A DNA stretch of 35,956 nucleotides from Flammeovirgaceae bacterium BBD 1991-12 (GTDB taxonomy: Bacteria > Bacteroidota > Bacteroidia > Cytophagales > Cyclobacteriaceae). Numbering within the stretch: the first letter of the stretch is position 1; every line of letters starts with the position of its first letter. Under the pieces are notes generated by a model. That model ran no database searches. It was not told the origin of the DNA and saw only the letters and a list, made by a program, of their open reading frames with translations. Shown here one piece after another: positions 1 through 8,102 of this stretch. The translations under genes and the position numbers were made by a program. The stretch is from NCBI GenBank assembly GCA_001657315.1, contig LYSV01000061.1:1-35956 (forward strand). The letters run 5' to 3'.

Positions 1-92
1 ATCAGTAGTATCAGGCCGGTGATTACCAGAGATATGACGAACAATGAGTTGCTCAATGCCTTTCGTTTCTTCTCAGTTTCCTGCCAGTTCAT
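1..92 (-). CDS. N-terminal part of an unknown membrane protein (runs off left edge)
   Basis: An ATG on the minus strand at 92-90 opens a frame that stays open to the window edge, about 30 residues. It starts MNWQETEKKRKALSNSLFV and continues into a hydrophobic stretch (VISLVITGLILL). A short charged cytoplasmic head followed by a transmembrane helix is what is seen. An A/G-rich AGGAAAAA sequence lies just upstream of the ATG. The gene begins 47 bases after the stop of the GH2 glycosidase on the same strand, so it could be cotranscribed with it. Too little is present to name a family. Confidence 0.5.
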   Translation of the reverse strand, partial: MNWQETEKKRKALSNSLFVISLVITGLILL

Positions 93-139
93 GTTTTTCC
101 TACTTTTCAACTTTCTTGTCACGTTAATGGACCAGGTCA

Positions 140-2614
140 CTAAATTGGCTTTTTGGAGGGCCTGATCTCCATCTTCACCTTACTTTCCTTCAGTCCGTCC
201 GAGGTGACCTTCAGTTCGAGCTCGCCGGCAGTACCCGTGGCCTGAATGATCGCAAGGCATTTTCCATGGAAAGCCTTTCTGTAACTCACCTTGTGTGGGC
301 TCAGATCCAATATATCCCCGTTTTCCACCCCAATGAGCTTTCCCGGGCCGTCGACTTCAAAGTTCAGCAAACTACCAGCATCAGGTACGGCCACCCCGTT
401 CTTATCTACAATCGTTATTTCTGCATGAACCACATCCTTATGATTGGCTGAAAGTATGGTTCTGTCCGTAGCAATGTCGATGGTATAGGGTTCCCCTGCC
501 GTTCGGTAGGTCTGGGTAGCCATTATTTTACCTTCTGTTTTAGCCACAACTTTCAACTCCCCACTGCTGTAAGGCACCTTCCAGATGATCCTTAATGCAT
601 CGGTCATCGGCTTTTCACCCAGAGATTCTCCATTCAGGAACAGCTCTGCCGATCCGCAATTGGTATATACGACCACAGGGATCTCCACCCCCTCCATACC
701 GGGATGGGTCCAGTGCGGAAGCATATGCACCATAGGCCTGTCCGACCATATACTCTGATACAGATAATAATTGTCCGTCGGGAATCCCGCGAGGTCGATC
801 ACTCCGAAATTCATGGTCCTGGCGGGCCAGTCGAAGGATTCGCCAAGATAGTCGAACCCTGTCCAGCGGAAGGAACCCAGGAAATATGTCAGGTCTTTTG
901 TTTCTCTCCAGTAATCACGAATACTCATGCGTACGATGGAATTGTCATAGGATGAATGATACATGGGGTCAATACCTTCAAACAGCTCCTCATCCGTCAG
1001 ATCTTCTACAAGAAAGATCCTTTTGGCTATCCCGCTAAAGGGCTTGCCTCTCTCCCACGGAGCCGGATAATCCCTTCGCCTGTACTGCGTTTTGGTGCGA
1101 TAGACCCCCCTTGTCTGCAGTCCGTGAGTGATTTCAGTCCCCACTATGGGTTTGGTCGGGTTTTCCTCATGAAAATGCTTCAACCCGTTCCTGTATTCTC
1201 CATGACCATTGAACCCTGCAAGGTCTACGGCCGGCCCATTGTATCCTCTTCCCTGTGTTACCGGCCGGGTACTGTCCAGTTTTTTTACAAAGTCTACCAG
1301 CTTGCGCTGTGTAGCGTTCGTATACTTCTTTACTTCATTGCCTATGCTCCAGATGATCACACTGGGGTGGTTACGATCCCTTTTTATGAACGCTTCGAGG
1401 TCTCTGTCCCACCATTCCTCAAAATCCAGCCCGTAGTCAAAAGCCGCCTTTTCCGTTTCCCATCCGTCAAATGCCTCATCCATCACCATAAAGCCCATGG
1501 AATCACACATGGCATAAAACTCAGGGGCAAAGGGATTATGGGACGTACGGATAGCGTTGCATCCCATATCTTTGAGTATCTTCAGTCTTCTATGTAAAAC
1601 ATCCACGGGCACCGCAGCGCCTACGGGACCAGCATCGTGATGATTGCAGACTCCCTTCAGGATGGTTTTTTCGTCGTTGAGTAAAAAACCTTCTTCGGCA
1701 CTGAAGACAATGGTCCGCACCCCGAAGGAAGACCTGTATTCATCCCATACCTTTCCTCCGGAGGCAATGGTAACGGTCAGGTAGTACAGGTTAGGATCGT
1801 CCGGTGACCAGAGCAAAGGGTCCGGAAGTTCCAGTGTCGTTTGCGTTTGGGTTTTCCCTTGTATAAGTTCCACCTTCATGGAATTTTCTGCCTGGCGGTG
1901 CCCCTTCTGATCCGTTATTTTGCAAACAATCTGCACCTCGTCTACTTCAGGGATCTCGTTGACCACTTCCAGATCGACTGCCACTTGTGCTGATCTCGTA
2001 TCCACTTCGGGGCTGCGTATAAACAGGCCTCCGTCAGGAATATATAGCTGCCCTGTGACAGTAAGCCTTACATGCCGGTAAATCCCTGATCCTGTATACC
2101 ATCTGCCGCTCGGCACTTTGGAATGATCAACACGTACGGCCACCACATTCTTACCCTTGTGAAGATGAGGGGTCAGGTCGTAGGAAAAGCCTATGTATCC
2201 ATTGGGTCTGGTGCCCAGCTCAACACCGTTGATCCAAACGGTAGAATTACAATATACACCATCAAATTCTATGATCACCCGCTTATCCTGCCACTCAGGC
2301 TCCCATTCAAAGTGCCGGCGGTACCACCCGATACCGGCGGGAAGAAATCCTCCGGCTCTGCCTGCCGGATTCAGGCTATCGTATTCCCCTTCGATACTCC
2401 AGTCGTGAGGGAGGTTCAGCGTCCTCCAGTCCTCATCCGGATAGTCCGAGAGGGAAGCTTCGGGAAAATCTCCCAGGTGAAACTTCCAATCGAGGTCAAA
2501 GTCGTAGGAATAGCGACTTTTCTGCTCACTCACCGGCATAGGATTTACAGAACAGCCTGCCAGGGTAGCTATTAAAATAACCAACATACAGGGGTTTGTG
2601 CAGTGTTTTATCAT
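140..2614 (-). CDS. Glycoside hydrolase family 2 lipoprotein (beta-galactosidase-like)
   Basis: 824-residue exo-glycosidase of GH2. The N-terminus is a lipoprotein signal with lipobox LAGC (Cys21), so the enzyme is probably membrane anchored and faces the periplasm or cell surface. Domain order: sugar-binding jelly-roll domain (about 38-190), immunoglobulin-like domain (about 195-300), TIM barrel (about 305-600), then C-terminal beta domains of the DUF4982 type (about 610-700) and an Ig/invasin-like domain (about 705-815). The barrel carries the GH2 signature region around residues 350-380 (CNAIRTSHNP, then MDEAFDGW). Glu427 in SIGNEV is the expected acid/base and Glu494 in IVGTEITHG the expected nucleophile. 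The length fits Bacteroidota PUL enzymes of this type. The substrate could be a beta-galactoside, beta-glucuronide or other beta-linked sugar; the sequence does not decide. Its likely PUL partners, the SusC/D genes and sensor regulator, lie about 16 kb away on the same strand. Confidence 0.92.
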   Translation of the reverse strand: MIKHCTNPCMLVILIATLAGCSVNPMPVSEQKSRYSYDFDLDWKFHLGDFPEASLSDYPDEDWRTLNLPHDWSIEGEYDSLNPAGRAGGFLPAGIGWYRRHFEWEPEWQDKRVIIEFDGVYCNSTVWINGVELGTRPNGYIGFSYDLTPHLHKGKNVVAVRVDHSKVPSGRWYTGSGIYRHVRLTVTGQLYIPDGGLFIRSPEVDTRSAQVAVDLEVVNEIPEVDEVQIVCKITDQKGHRQAENSMKVELIQGKTQTQTTLELPDPLLWSPDDPNLYYLTVTIASGGKVWDEYRSSFGVRTIVFSAEEGFLLNDEKTILKGVCNHHDAGPVGAAVPVDVLHRRLKILKDMGCNAIRTSHNPFAPEFYAMCDSMGFMVMDEAFDGWETEKAAFDYGLDFEEWWDRDLEAFIKRDRNHPSVIIWSIGNEVKKYTNATQRKLVDFVKKLDSTRPVTQGRGYNGPAVDLAGFNGHGEYRNGLKHFHEENPTKPIVGTEITHGLQTRGVYRTKTQYRRRDYPAPWERGKPFSGIAKRIFLVEDLTDEELFEGIDPMYHSSYDNSIVRMSIRDYWRETKDLTYFLGSFRWTGFDYLGESFDWPARTMNFGVIDLAGFPTDNYYLYQSIWSDRPMVHMLPHWTHPGMEGVEIPVVVYTNCGSAELFLNGESLGEKPMTDALRIIWKVPYSSGELKVVAKTEGKIMATQTYRTAGEPYTIDIATDRTILSANHKDVVHAEITIVDKNGVAVPDAGSLLNFEVDGPGKLIGVENGDILDLSPHKVSYRKAFHGKCLAIIQATGTAGELELKVTSDGLKESKVKMEIRPSKKPI

Positions 2615-3392
2615 ACTGACGGTTTTAAATATTGCCTGATCTAAAGGAACACCAAATTTTAATGATGACAGGGGGGGATATTAAGACGTGTTAAGGGGTA
2701 AATTGTGTATTGTATTTATAAAAGTACTATTGAAAAAAGGTGTTGTACAATTTGCTTATAAGTTTTGATTATAATAAAATTCAAATATTCAAGTCACTGG
2801 CATCCGGGAAAAATGTGTCTATGAGTTTGAGTATGCGATCATATGATGACTATTTATCCGAAGTAATGATAAAATTATCACCTTAAAGCTCTAAACCCTG
2901 GCTGTTTCCAACTTTTTCAGTTTCTTTCTCAAACTACTCACCGAAAGACAAGGAGGAACTGAAATAAATATATGCACAAAGTCCTTCAGTACATGGCCTT
3001 TGATATTCTCTGATCACTTTCTTTGTATAATTGTTTATGCAGAACACACCTGAGATGGGCAATTTCTCCGGTTATCATGAATCTTCTATATTTTTTATCC
3101 ATTCCAAATGGTACTTAAGATCTTAAAATTTAGTCAAAAAAAATTTCACCTGAAGGCGAATTTCTCCCATCCCATATAGGACATCATACTGCTAGTAATG
3201 GTTTTTGGAGCACCATAAATCTCTATCATACGCATTCTCTAAAGCTTTCTATGATTATCTTACAGGCATTATCCTTACCCAGGTTGAATTTCAATATTCA
3301 GTTGTGAAGAATGGTTGTACCACTCGTATGCAAACCCTTTATGAATACGTAGTTGATGCCTTTCAACTAAACTGGCTTAAAAGAAAAGATGC
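2615..3392. other. 778-bp A/T-rich intergenic region without a convincing gene
   Basis: This stretch separates the GH2 gene from the end of the exporter/modification operon. It is A/T-rich and full of stops on both strands. The first ~100 bases next to 2614 should hold the GH2 promoter, but I could not pick out a clear -33/-7 pair. A plus-strand frame of 63 codons (3205-3396) overlaps the end of the upstream gene by four bases, has no recognisable motif and looks like chance or a decayed remnant. No clear terminator hairpin with a T-run was found after the gene ending at 3393. Confidence 0.5.
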
Positions 3393-4892
3393 CTAGGTAT
3401 TTACATGTGAAGCATCAACTTCATCCTGAAGTATAAGCTTGGCATACTTATCCAGGTTGTGAGCATGTGTCGTTTTAACCTTGGGGACTTCATTACCCCT
3501 GAAATGATGAAATCGTAGAAGATTAGGATTAACCACCTCTAATCGTCCATCCCGGTACATTGGGCTAATCTCGTGAACCGTTGGATGCCATTGGGTTACG
3601 CGACTAGTACGAGCAATGATTTTACGATTAAAATTAACTAATCCATAATGGCTTACAATTGATTTCATCGCCACGGCTTTGTTACTTTCCCATCGATCTT
3701 CGAATACTTTCTGCAGGAGTTCAATGGCCGACGTATCCTGGTTAATATTTTCAAGACCGTGTAAATCCCCTACGATCAACTCATCAATATCGAAAAAGCC
3801 TATCCAGTCGACATATTCTCTTGCTATGGGCAATACTTGCATAGATACTGAGACCTGGTCAGCGGAAACCCCAGTTTCGGTTGGCGTAACTGGTATTAAT
3901 GAAATATGTACTTCATACTTATTTCTACAATGATCAAGTATTTGATGTAGTTTGTCTATTACCTCTTCATTGCTAAGGTCAACATTATAATTAGCTCCAG
4001 GCTTTTTTGTCCAGGTTTTCGTTTGATGATTACCAAATTGGGCATCATACACAAAATCACCATGATTACAAATCCAGAAATGGCTGATACCCAGGGAAGC
4101 ATGATGTTCAATCCATTCTTCTATGTGATCCAGTTCCATCCTGGGATAGATTAAAGTCATTAAACCTATCAACCTCTTTATGTTTTTTGTTAGATCACTT
4201 TTTACTATATTCTTATAGCCATAACTACACAATAGCCTATGAACAGAACCAGAACTTTCTATTAAATCAACTAGTTTTTTATTCAATCCCTTATTCTTTC
4301 GACGCACAACCCTGAGGGTTTTGATAACATTTCCACCATCTCCAAATCCCCATTTCCATTGATATCCATCGGGTTTTTGATAGCTATCAACCCCCGAGGT
4401 ATCCGTAGTACCTAAAAATCCAAAGATTTTTCCCGTGATTTTTAGAGGTGATTGTATTAAATCCTCGTACCTAGTCAAGTGAACATTTTCTGCATGGAGA
4501 TCAATATTTTCTAATATTGAAGCATAAGTTGCTACCCAATAATCCAATAACCGCTGTTCATCATACCAATGAATGTTAAGAAAATGATTTTCCAGGTTCA
4601 TTTTGTGTAAAGACAGGATAGTGTCGTATGGCTTTCTAATTAAAACTATGATCCTGGAACCCGGTTGAAACTGGAAATGGGGATATGTTAAGTTAGAATA
4701 ATTTCTTGGTCTTTTGATCAAGACCATATCTTCCCTGGTTAAGGACACCACCTCGTCTACTAATTGAACAGGAATTTCCGGGAGGTCTGTTATTTCTTCC
4801 TTTGTAGATAGCAATGATTTTAATAGGGTAGATCCTGCACGCATACTTGAAAGTAAATAAATATATTTCTTAGGGCTAGTTGTGATTGCCAT
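3393..4892 (-). CDS. Sulfotransferase-glycosyltransferase fusion protein
   Basis: 499-residue two-domain protein. Residues ~8-235 look like a PAPS-dependent sulfotransferase: a 5'-phosphosulfate loop at 15-28 (SSMRAGSTLLKSLL), a 3'-phosphate motif at 86-98 (RKPYDTILSLHKM), and RYEDLIQSP at 141-149, all typical of the family. Residues ~240-470 look like a GT92/GT2-type glycosyltransferase of the DUF23 kind: RMELDHIEEWIEHHASLGI (251-269), then an acidic metal-binding motif FFDIDEL (366-372). It is the last gene of the exporter operon and overlaps the LanC-like gene upstream by 17 bases, which suggests translational coupling. The natural inference is that it adds a sugar and a sulfate to the exported peptide or its glycan. 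A role in surface polysaccharide or lipid decoration cannot be excluded. Domain calls are firm; the acceptor is unknown. Confidence 0.8.
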   Translation of the reverse strand: MAITTSPKKYIYLLSSMRAGSTLLKSLLSTKEEITDLPEIPVQLVDEVVSLTREDMVLIKRPRNYSNLTYPHFQFQPGSRIIVLIRKPYDTILSLHKMNLENHFLNIHWYDEQRLLDYWVATYASILENIDLHAENVHLTRYEDLIQSPLKITGKIFGFLGTTDTSGVDSYQKPDGYQWKWGFGDGGNVIKTLRVVRRKNKGLNKKLVDLIESSGSVHRLLCSYGYKNIVKSDLTKNIKRLIGLMTLIYPRMELDHIEEWIEHHASLGISHFWICNHGDFVYDAQFGNHQTKTWTKKPGANYNVDLSNEEVIDKLHQILDHCRNKYEVHISLIPVTPTETGVSADQVSVSMQVLPIAREYVDWIGFFDIDELIVGDLHGLENINQDTSAIELLQKVFEDRWESNKAVAMKSIVSHYGLVNFNRKIIARTSRVTQWHPTVHEISPMYRDGRLEVVNPNLLRFHHFRGNEVPKVKTTHAHNLDKYAKLILQDEVDASHVNT

Positions 4893-5943
4893 AGGTCTTA
4901 AGGCTTTTAGGGCTTACTATTGATTTTGCAAGTATGAAACCAGGGATTCCATTTAACAATCCTAAATGGTGTATTAAACAAACTCTTTCTGCCTCAAAGT
5001 CATTTTTAGTATTTTTCATTGATTGAGACGCTTGTTCCAGCCAATACAACGCCTGTTTTCGCATGTTTAAGTCCTGGCTATTTTTAAAGATCATATGATA
5101 TAACAAAGCAATGCCGGATGCCCCATCAATGCCATACCTTTCATTTAGATCATTTTTAACTTCTTTTAAATCATACACATTAGGAGCGTCTATATCTAAG
5201 AGTAAGGGTATTCCGGTTTTAAAACAAAAATATTTCGAAACCAACCAAAGTAATAGTCGTGAAGAGGCTCTCATGGAACCTTTATTATTTGCCGCAGTTA
5301 CAAGCTTCCTCGCAATAGCTGTAGCATTTTTAATACATACTTTTCCTGTTATACATTCTGCCATCAAAAATATTAATACAGGCAAATCCCAGGAAAATGA
5401 AAATTCCTTAGGTTCATCAATATCAAAATTAAGTTGTCCAAGTAGCTGTTCGATATGTTTAATTGTCTTTTCAAGACAGTACTTGTTGGTTATTGTGAAA
5501 AAATGTTCATCATGAGCATTGTTGCACTTGATCCTACTTAAAAAATAAAAACCATACCCGGACATCCCACTCATTAGTCCCAGTTCACCCGGTTTTTTGT
5601 AGACCAGGGATAACATATACTTTTTATCAACATCAATCAATAAATCATCTGCATCCCCCTCTACAAACTTTTGTTGCAAAGCGTATTCTAGCCCCCACCC
5701 GATACCTCCTAAACCATCTGAAAAATCTAAAGTGAGATTTTTGGAGATATTCCTGAAAACATCATCAATCAGGCTATCACCCAGAATAGTCGCATTTGTA
5801 CATGAAATCAAAGACTCAAAATGATACATGGCCAAGCAGACACCCATTTTCCCATTCATTAGACCTACTGACTGCATCTTCGACAGCTCCTGTTTCAGGA
5901 CCCGGATGCACCAACCTAATAGTTCATCTTCGCCTTTTTCCAT
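4876..5943 (-). CDS. LanC-like protein 1 (lanthionine cyclase fold, zinc ligands not seen)
   Basis: 355 residues with the repeated GxxG turns of the LanC alpha/alpha toroid: LMNGKMG (28-34), DGLGGIGWG (76-84), GLMSGMSGYG (122-131), GIDGASG (271-277) and LLNGIPGF (329-336). True LanC cyclases bind zinc through one Cys and a later Cys-His pair (WCxG and CHG motifs). Neither motif can be found here: the expected CHG area reads IDGASG. No dehydratase (LanB or LanM) gene is present in the window to supply dehydroamino acids. I therefore call it LanC-like and do not predict lanthionine formation. It sits between a glycosyltransferase (37-base gap) and the sulfotransferase fusion (17-base overlap), so it may bind or position the precursor for those enzymes; that is inference. 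A paralogue lies at 15956-16999. Confidence 0.8.
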   Translation of the reverse strand: MEKGEDELLGWCIRVLKQELSKMQSVGLMNGKMGVCLAMYHFESLISCTNATILGDSLIDDVFRNISKNLTLDFSDGLGGIGWGLEYALQQKFVEGDADDLLIDVDKKYMLSLVYKKPGELGLMSGMSGYGFYFLSRIKCNNAHDEHFFTITNKYCLEKTIKHIEQLLGQLNFDIDEPKEFSFSWDLPVLIFLMAECITGKVCIKNATAIARKLVTAANNKGSMRASSRLLLWLVSKYFCFKTGIPLLLDIDAPNVYDLKEVKNDLNERYGIDGASGIALLYHMIFKNSQDLNMRKQALYWLEQASQSMKNTKNDFEAERVCLIHHLGLLNGIPGFILAKSIVSPKSLKTYGNHN

Positions 5944-5980
5944 GATGATTAGGCACTACTTTAAACACGCTGAAGAAAGG

Positions 5981-6760
5981 CTATTTCCAATTCCTTATTT
6001 CTCGTTTTATTTCATCACTTGACATCATGGCTAAGCGTGTAAGTTCTTCCTGTTTCATTGCTGCCTCTTGCCGGGAATGAAACCTGCTATTACTTCCCCT
6101 TTTATGAGTAAGGTGATACATATTGCCGTCCACTCTTTCCAATTTATATCCGAGATTATTCCACCTGTTAACACGTTCACCATCCTCTCTCCCCCAACCG
6201 TAAAAAAATTCGTTTTCCGCCCCAGATGCAAGATAGGTTTTTCGATGGGCAAAAAAGCCTCCGCCCACTGGGTCAGGGCCATACAGTTCATTCATTTTCA
6301 TTTCGTTCTCTTTAAGCATTTTAATACTCTGCGTCTTTAAGTAAAGCTCTTTTATTATTACAGTGGTGTCAAGAAATTTATCTTTATAAGGAAGGACAAA
6401 GTCTGCCTTTTTTGCCCTTATAAGATTCACGGCTTCCTCAATTTGGTGCTGAGCAACCAAGACATCGCTATCCCATACACCTACGATGGTAGAATTTGTA
6501 CTTCTCAATAACTGGTTGATATAATACGTACGATAAAAAACCGGGTCATAATCTTGTATGAAAGTGTATGTAACGTAGGCTGGCAACAGCTTAGATAACA
6601 ATTGATTATTGTAACCCGTAGCTTCGAGCACATGGATATTGGTATCGAAAAACCGGTTAATGAATTTGATCACCTCCAGTAGATTTTCCAACCGTCCGAT
6701 TGAATCAACCCTTAAAGGAATTAGGAAGGCAACATCCTGCAGGTTTGATTTTGTATTCAT
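5981..6760 (-). CDS. GT2-like glycosyltransferase with a galactosyltransferase-type C-terminal domain
   Basis: 259-residue GT-A fold glycosyltransferase. The N-terminal half starts with AFLIPLRVDSIGRLENL (11-27), typical of GT2 proteins, and has the metal-binding DSD motif in VWDSDVLV (95-102). The C-terminal half carries GGGFFAHR (166-173) and FFYGWGREDGE (185-195), the pattern of the Glyco_transf_7C (galactosyltransferase C-terminal) domain, in which GWGxED forms part of the acceptor/catalytic site. There is no signal peptide or membrane helix, so it should act in the cytoplasm. It lies 22 bases after the HlyD gene and 37 bases before LanC-like 1 in the same operon. By analogy with SunS in the sublancin cluster, it may glycosylate the precursor peptides; the donor sugar and acceptor residue cannot be read from the sequence. 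Confidence 0.8.
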   Translation of the reverse strand: MNTKSNLQDVAFLIPLRVDSIGRLENLLEVIKFINRFFDTNIHVLEATGYNNQLLSKLLPAYVTYTFIQDYDPVFYRTYYINQLLRSTNSTIVGVWDSDVLVAQHQIEEAVNLIRAKKADFVLPYKDKFLDTTVIIKELYLKTQSIKMLKENEMKMNELYGPDPVGGGFFAHRKTYLASGAENEFFYGWGREDGERVNRWNNLGYKLERVDGNMYHLTHKRGSNSRFHSRQEAAMKQEELTRLAMMSSDEIKREIRNWK

Positions 6761-6782
6761 GATAGAGGGCTTCTTTTATCAA

Positions 6783-8081
6783 TTAGTTATTGAAAAGGGC
6801 TCGAAGCGGGTTTATAAATTTGTAAACTAATCTGGTATTCTCGGTAATAATATCTGCGGTACCATCCATTTGCTGAATGAACTTTAATTTCTCTTTGTAT
6901 GAAGATTCCATGCCTTTCACCAATTCAATTTCAGCAATATACCCTTCTTCAGCTGGTACTAATGACACCGTCTTAACATGACCGTTGAGAACACCATATT
7001 CCATATATGGAAACCCTGAAAGTTTAATATTCACTTTTTGCCCTGCCTCAACTTTTCCCAGGTTTGAAGAAGATACAAATGCCCTGGCTATGATAATCGT
7101 CTCTTCCCTGGGGACAACCGTGGCAAGACGCTCACTTGCTTCGATCACTTGATTTTCACTCCAGTAATTGGTCATGGTGATTTTACCTTTTATAGGAGAA
7201 GTTAATACATGGCTTGCAAACCATTCATCCGTTTGTGTTTGAAGAGATGTAAACGCTTCGTCTAAAGTGTTCCGGAAAGTATTCAAATCATTTTCCCGTT
7301 TTAGCTTAAGTTCCAAAAGGCTTTCCTTTAATTGTAATAAAGTGTTTTCTGTATCCCTTATTGATGCTTCAAAGGATAATAACGAAGATTTCCGGGCAAG
7401 AAAGGCCTGCAAAGAACGTTCATAGTCCGTTTTAATGACACCATAACCTCCCATAAAATAAATCGCAGAATCCTGTAAATAAATGTCTTTGGCTAAATCA
7501 AATTCCTCCTTTTTCAATTCCCATTGCTTGAGCACTAAGTCATATTGTTCTTCATGGTTAAGTATCCTGCTTTCAAGCAAATTGATTTTCTTGTCGATCA
7601 GGTCTTGTCTCAAATAATAGCTAAGGTCACGATATGTTTTTTGAAAATTGAGGTATGTATTTTGTAATACACCCAAAGAGAGGTTATTTGGTAAATCAAT
7701 ACTTTTAACCTCTTTTTGCCAATTCCTTTCCAAGTCTACCAGTATATTATTCAATAATTCCAGGTGGTTATAGTTAGCAGCATTTTCAAGCAACGCAATG
7801 ACTGTGCCTGGTTCTACATCTTGCCCATCGGAGACATACCATTGATCGATCCTACCTCCTTTTTTAGAAATTACTGGAGCCGGGGGGTTAATTGTAGTTA
7901 AAATGAAAGGTGAAGAAACTACAACAGGATACTTGAAAAAGTAACTACCTACAGCTATGGAAAGAAATATAAAAAAGAAAAAAGTAATCCCCCAGCGAAC
8001 AATCCATGATGGTATATATCCCATGATCTCCTGTACTTCTTCGCTATGCGTTTCCAGTTTTATTTTTTGTCCAATTGCCAT
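6783..8081 (-). CDS. HlyD-family membrane fusion protein of the peptide exporter
   Basis: 432-residue periplasmic adaptor. A short cytoplasmic head is followed by one transmembrane helix (about 27-48) and a biotinyl/lipoyl-like half-domain (about 70-100: GGRIDQWYVSDGQDVEPG). A long coiled-coil hairpin spans about 105-285, then the second lipoyl half (around 290-310) and a beta-barrel region up to about 400. This is the standard layout of adaptors that partner type 1 or C39 ABC exporters. It starts 21 bases after the ABC transporter stop, so the two form the inner-membrane export unit. No TolC-like outer membrane protein is encoded in the window, so one elsewhere in the genome is presumably used. 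Confidence 0.9.
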   Translation of the reverse strand: MAIGQKIKLETHSEEVQEIMGYIPSWIVRWGITFFFFIFLSIAVGSYFFKYPVVVSSPFILTTINPPAPVISKKGGRIDQWYVSDGQDVEPGTVIALLENAANYNHLELLNNILVDLERNWQKEVKSIDLPNNLSLGVLQNTYLNFQKTYRDLSYYLRQDLIDKKINLLESRILNHEEQYDLVLKQWELKKEEFDLAKDIYLQDSAIYFMGGYGVIKTDYERSLQAFLARKSSLLSFEASIRDTENTLLQLKESLLELKLKRENDLNTFRNTLDEAFTSLQTQTDEWFASHVLTSPIKGKITMTNYWSENQVIEASERLATVVPREETIIIARAFVSSSNLGKVEAGQKVNIKLSGFPYMEYGVLNGHVKTVSLVPAEEGYIAEIELVKGMESSYKEKLKFIQQMDGTADIITENTRLVYKFINPLRALFNN

Positions 8082-8102
8082 GATCCCATCACTAAACCAG
8101 GC

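Noticed and set aside
956-1597. Plus-strand open frame of 213 codons inside the GH2 gene
   Set aside because: It is fully antisense to a GH2 gene with intact catalytic motifs and has no recognisable domain. Long antisense frames are common in G/C-richer coding DNA. The same applies to the long plus-strand frames opposite the sensor regulator (20024-20464, 21493-22056, 22060-22617) and the SusC/SusD genes (26605-27186, 28538-29014, 32641-33108).
3205-3396. Plus-strand open frame of 63 codons after the sulfotransferase fusion gene
   Set aside because: It overlaps the end of the neighbouring gene by four bases, has no motif or ribosome binding site and the surrounding DNA is full of stops. A decayed remnant is possible but cannot be supported.
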